From an uncultured Clostridia bacterium (GTDB lineage: Bacteria > Bacillota > Clostridia > TANB77 > CAG-508): a DNA stretch of 44,248 nt. The notes under the pieces were generated by a model. The model ran no database searches, was not told the origin of the DNA, and worked only from the letters and a program-made list of their open reading frames with translations. This document shows positions 42,701-44,248 of this stretch, piece by piece. The stretch is from contig CALXJT010000009.1 of assembly GCA_944388695.1 (NCBI GenBank), positions 1 to 44,248 of the forward strand. Reading direction: 5' to 3'. Made by a program: the position numbers and the translations under genes. Within the stretch, counting starts at the first letter, position 1. The number at the start of each line of letters is the position of its first letter.

Positions 42701-44248
42701 TTTAGGAACTTCTTCTGTTAGTGGTTACTCTTTTAGAGGTTGGTCTACTGATACTGCAGCAAATGCAAAGATAACTATTGCTGCTAATGGAACAGCTAGT
42801 ATTAATGCTAATACTACATATTATGGTTCTTATACTTATGGCATTACTGCTACTCTTAAAACTTATAATAATAAAACTTCTACAAAAGAAGGTTCTGCTT
42901 ATATGAGTTATAATGGTACAAAAGTTAATGGAACAATTAATTTAGGTACAACTTCATTAAACGGATATACTTTCAGAGGTTGGTCAACTAGCAATGCAGC
43001 TAATGCTTCTATTACTGTTCAAGCAAACGGAAATGCAAATATTCAAGCAGATACAACATTTTATGCTTCATATACATATACTGTAACTGCAACTCTTAAA
43101 ACATATAATAATCAAACATCAAAGAAAACAGGAACAGCTTATATGAATTATGTAGGCTCTAAAGTTAATGCTAGTATTGCTCTTGGAACAACATCTCTTT
43201 CAGGATATAACTTTAGAGGTTGGAGTACTGATTCTGCAGCTAATGCGAAAATAACTATAGCTGCTAATGGAACAGCTAGTATAAATGCAAATACAACATA
43301 TTATGCTTCTTATACTTATGGCATTACTGCTACTCTTAAAACTTATAATAATAAAACTTCAACAAAAACTGGTTCTGCTTATATGAGTTATAACGGTACT
43401 AAAGCTAATGGGACTATTAATTTAGGTACAACATCTTTAAGTGGATATACTTTTAGAGGTTGGTCTACTAAAACCGAAGCTAATGCTTCTATTACTGTTC
43501 AACCTAATGGCAATGCTAGTATTCAAGCTAATACTACTTTCTATGCATCATATTCTTATACAGTAACAGCAACATTAAAGACATATAATAATAAAACTTC
43601 TTCTAAAACAGGTACTGCTTATATGAATTATGTGGGCTCTAAAGTTAATGCTAGTATTGCTCTTGGTACAACATCTCTTTCAGGATATACTTTTAGAGGT
43701 TGGAGTACTGATTCTGCAGCTAATGCGAAAATAACTATAGCTGCTAATGGAACAGCTAGTATAAATGCAAATACAACATATTATGCTTCTTATACTTATG
43801 GCATTACTGCTACTCTTAAAACTTATAATAATAAAACTTCAACAAAAACTGGTTCTGCTTATATGAGTTATAACGGTACTAAAGCTAATGGGACTATTAA
43901 TTTAGGTACAACATCTTTAAGTGGATATACTTTTAGAGGTTGGTCTACTAAAACCGAAGCTAATGCTTCTATTACTGTTCAACCTAATGGCAATGCTAGT
44001 ATTCAAGCTAATACTACTTTCTATGCATCATATTCTTATACAGTAACAGCAACATTAAAGACATATAATAATAAAACTTCTTCTAAAACAGGTACTGCTT
44101 ATATGAATTATGTGGGCTCTAAAGTTAATGCTAGTATTGTTCTTGGAACAACATCTCTTTCAGGATATAACTTTAGAGGTTGGAGTACTGATTCTGCAGC
44201 TAATGCGAAAATAACTATAGCTGCTAATGGAACAGCTAGTATAAATGC
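39738..44248 (+). CDS. Giant surface protein with InlB-type (Listeria-Bacteroides) repeats, 3' end outside window
   Basis: At least 1503 codons are open to the window edge. GGAG and GAGGG stand just before the ATG at 39738. A basic N-terminus (MKKFSDKLNQFFKRFKRGNSG) leads into one hydrophobic segment (SITLFVLIALIFFITVGLGIYI, about 21-42) and then a polar region, a layout like TadE/TadG-type pseudopilins rather than a cleaved signal peptide. Ig-like modules follow (about 163-470; VYYLWVRAKDKAGNET). From about residue 476 the rest is a long series of 70-80-aa repeats with GYxFRGWSTD and TTYYxSYTY, characteristic of the Listeria-Bacteroides repeat family (PF09479). No cysteine-rich or enzymatic domain is visible. 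It has its own promoter and shares the upstream motif with the A-B operons, so co-expression is likely. Its anchor and end are not seen. Inferred: extracellular adhesin. Confidence 0.83.
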   Translation, partial: MKKFSDKLNQFFKRFKRGNSGSITLFVLIALIFFITVGLGIYISTSNTLNSQSKEVSKMESDYQVGDDELDEIYEDIITDETSNMHIILIKPSDESIYIEGTWANEDLLLIVRYPEDVAPEDQYVYIDGEKIKYEEGMMIDESCVIEIDVWGRTDSTEAKIDKVPPTVTYNPNGGIYGVDDQDKTADIRTQVTIDDLDGDGKKDNESEISGPNLEFEYVWSTKNEKPTDGWQISTSGSEVVREDSTEGVYYLWVRAKDKAGNETIEFSKPFTVKKAEQLITIDPNPKTLTKDNVIAKITWHELLTDKKYAWGKTLEEAKQNLKDSSKSIYNLTVTENGFVYAEGRDTNGKLITKSCEITNIDKYPPVYDRVEVKNVTTTGYDIYVYGVKDVGVAGMDRVQFPTWAEMNGNRTDIPSDWETNTSLKGELQSDGTTWKYHVDNSKYNNAYGKFHTEVYIYDKVGNRTKVEDDSLENIQVPGIKITYDYKTNGGTSATKTTDTIKRDSQVDLKPTATKPGWVFVGWNTDKNANKGLTSLKAGTKDITLYAIFSKTYKVTFTYYEGTAQKNQVVPITIWNTATSGKINTPSVTGTYSDYTKNGWTLSKDPTTTAGIGEGAETTVNADTTYYMLYKKTIYATLYTYNNQSTKKSGTIAANSANIGNILNANIALGTTSLSGYNFRGWSIAKEANAGITINANGTASIKVDTSYYASYTYTVTGTYKYYNGSAYTSTTANATAYMNYVGSKVGGTPTAPTTKTPSGWTNRGWSTDPSSQATVATPGPITSNTTYYYSWQKGVTATLYYYNNQKTTKAGTAYMDYAGKVTKAGLNLGTITLSGYTFRGWSTAKEANANINVKPNGVANIQENTTYYGSYTYTVTATYKYYNGSAYTSSSANATAYMNYVGSKVGGTPSVPTVSTPSGWSNRGWSTDTSPSATTKAPGAITANTTYYYSWQKTVTATLKTYNNQTSTKNGTAYLNYEGKITNANINLGTSSVSGYSFRGWSTDTAANAKITIAANGTASINANTTYYGSYTYGITATLKTYNNKTSTKEGSAYMSYNGTKVNGTINLGTTSLNGYTFRGWSTSNAANASITVQANGNANIQADTTFYASYTYTVTATLKTYNNQTSKKTGTAYMNYVGSKVNASIALGTTSLSGYNFRGWSTDSAANAKITIAANGTASINANTTYYASYTYGITATLKTYNNKTSTKTGSAYMSYNGTKANGTINLGTTSLSGYTFRGWSTKTEANASITVQPNGNASIQANTTFYASYSYTVTATLKTYNNKTSSKTGTAYMNYVGSKVNASIALGTTSLSGYTFRGWSTDSAANAKITIAANGTASINANTTYYASYTYGITATLKTYNNKTSTKTGSAYMSYNGTKANGTINLGTTSLSGYTFRGWSTKTEANASITVQPNGNASIQANTTFYASYSYTVTATLKTYNNKTSSKTGTAYMNYVGSKVNASIVLGTTSLSGYNFRGWSTDSAANAKITIAANGTASIN
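42601..44248 (+). repeat. 480-bp tandem array within the InlB-repeat gene
   Basis: Units start at 42601, 43081, 43561 and 44041, exactly 480 bp (160 codons) apart. Each holds two different 80-aa repeats. The stretch 43201-43680 matches 43681-44160 with only four differences by eye (43210, 43211, 43660, 43667 against their partners). The same 480-bp register can be traced back, more diverged, to about 41640. The array runs past the window end. Confidence 0.9.

Noticed and set aside
42601..44248. CRISPR-like periodic repeats
   Set aside because: The period is 480 bp, in frame, and encodes protein repeats; there are no short repeats with unique spacers anywhere in the window.

Overview
The window is very AT-rich DNA (roughly a quarter G+C by eye) with compact Gram-positive gene order, strong AGGAGG-type ribosome binding sites, several TTG starts, spore-coat-like genes and an mreBCD-pbp2-minC cluster. 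This suggests a low-GC, spore-forming member of the Clostridia, plausibly an uncultured gut lineage. No rRNA, tRNA, CRISPR array or intact insertion sequence was seen.

Layout. 1-143: the last codons of a membrane-anchored protein, closed by a terminator. 144-909: a long gene-free stretch with two tandem Spo0A-type boxes beside a sigma-A-like promoter. 910-4441: an Rpn-family nuclease and the PcrA helicase. 4442-5216: copies of a palindromic repeat, then two small spore-coat-type genes. 5217-7639: an M23 peptidase and a convergent MecA-like adaptor, separated by a 42-bp tandem repeat and a shared terminator. 7999-14635: a housekeeping block of DUF4321 protein, RadC, MreB, MreC, MreD, PBP2 and MinC for rod shape, wall elongation and septum placement. 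14774-15800: two small reverse-strand genes rich in asparagine.

16164-44248 is the striking part: about 28 kb of giant surface-protein genes. A two-gene module is present twice in tandem: A1-B1 (16164-27926) and A2-B2 (28298-39332). The A proteins (1962 and 1826 aa) have a shared signal-peptide motif, DUF11-like and Ig-like stalk domains, an SdrD-B-like domain and a C-terminal membrane anchor. The B proteins (1952 and 1844 aa) have a thioester-like head, a stack of SpaA/Cna-B-like domains, SdrD-B-like domains and a TPSTG or VPSTG sortase-like tail. A fifth giant gene (39738 to beyond the window) has an N-terminal membrane anchor and Listeria-Bacteroides (InlB-type) repeats, many in a near-identical 480-bp tandem array.

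The three transcription units A1-B1, A2-B2 and the InlB-repeat gene each have a good promoter with 17-bp spacing. Each also has an upstream TTTCCGTAA-type motif and TGTAAT repeats; in two of the three, a second inverted copy lies exactly 103 bp away. I read this as a co-regulated surface-adhesin locus with a dedicated regulator that is not in the window. That reading is inference; the motif positions and domain layout are read directly from the sequence.
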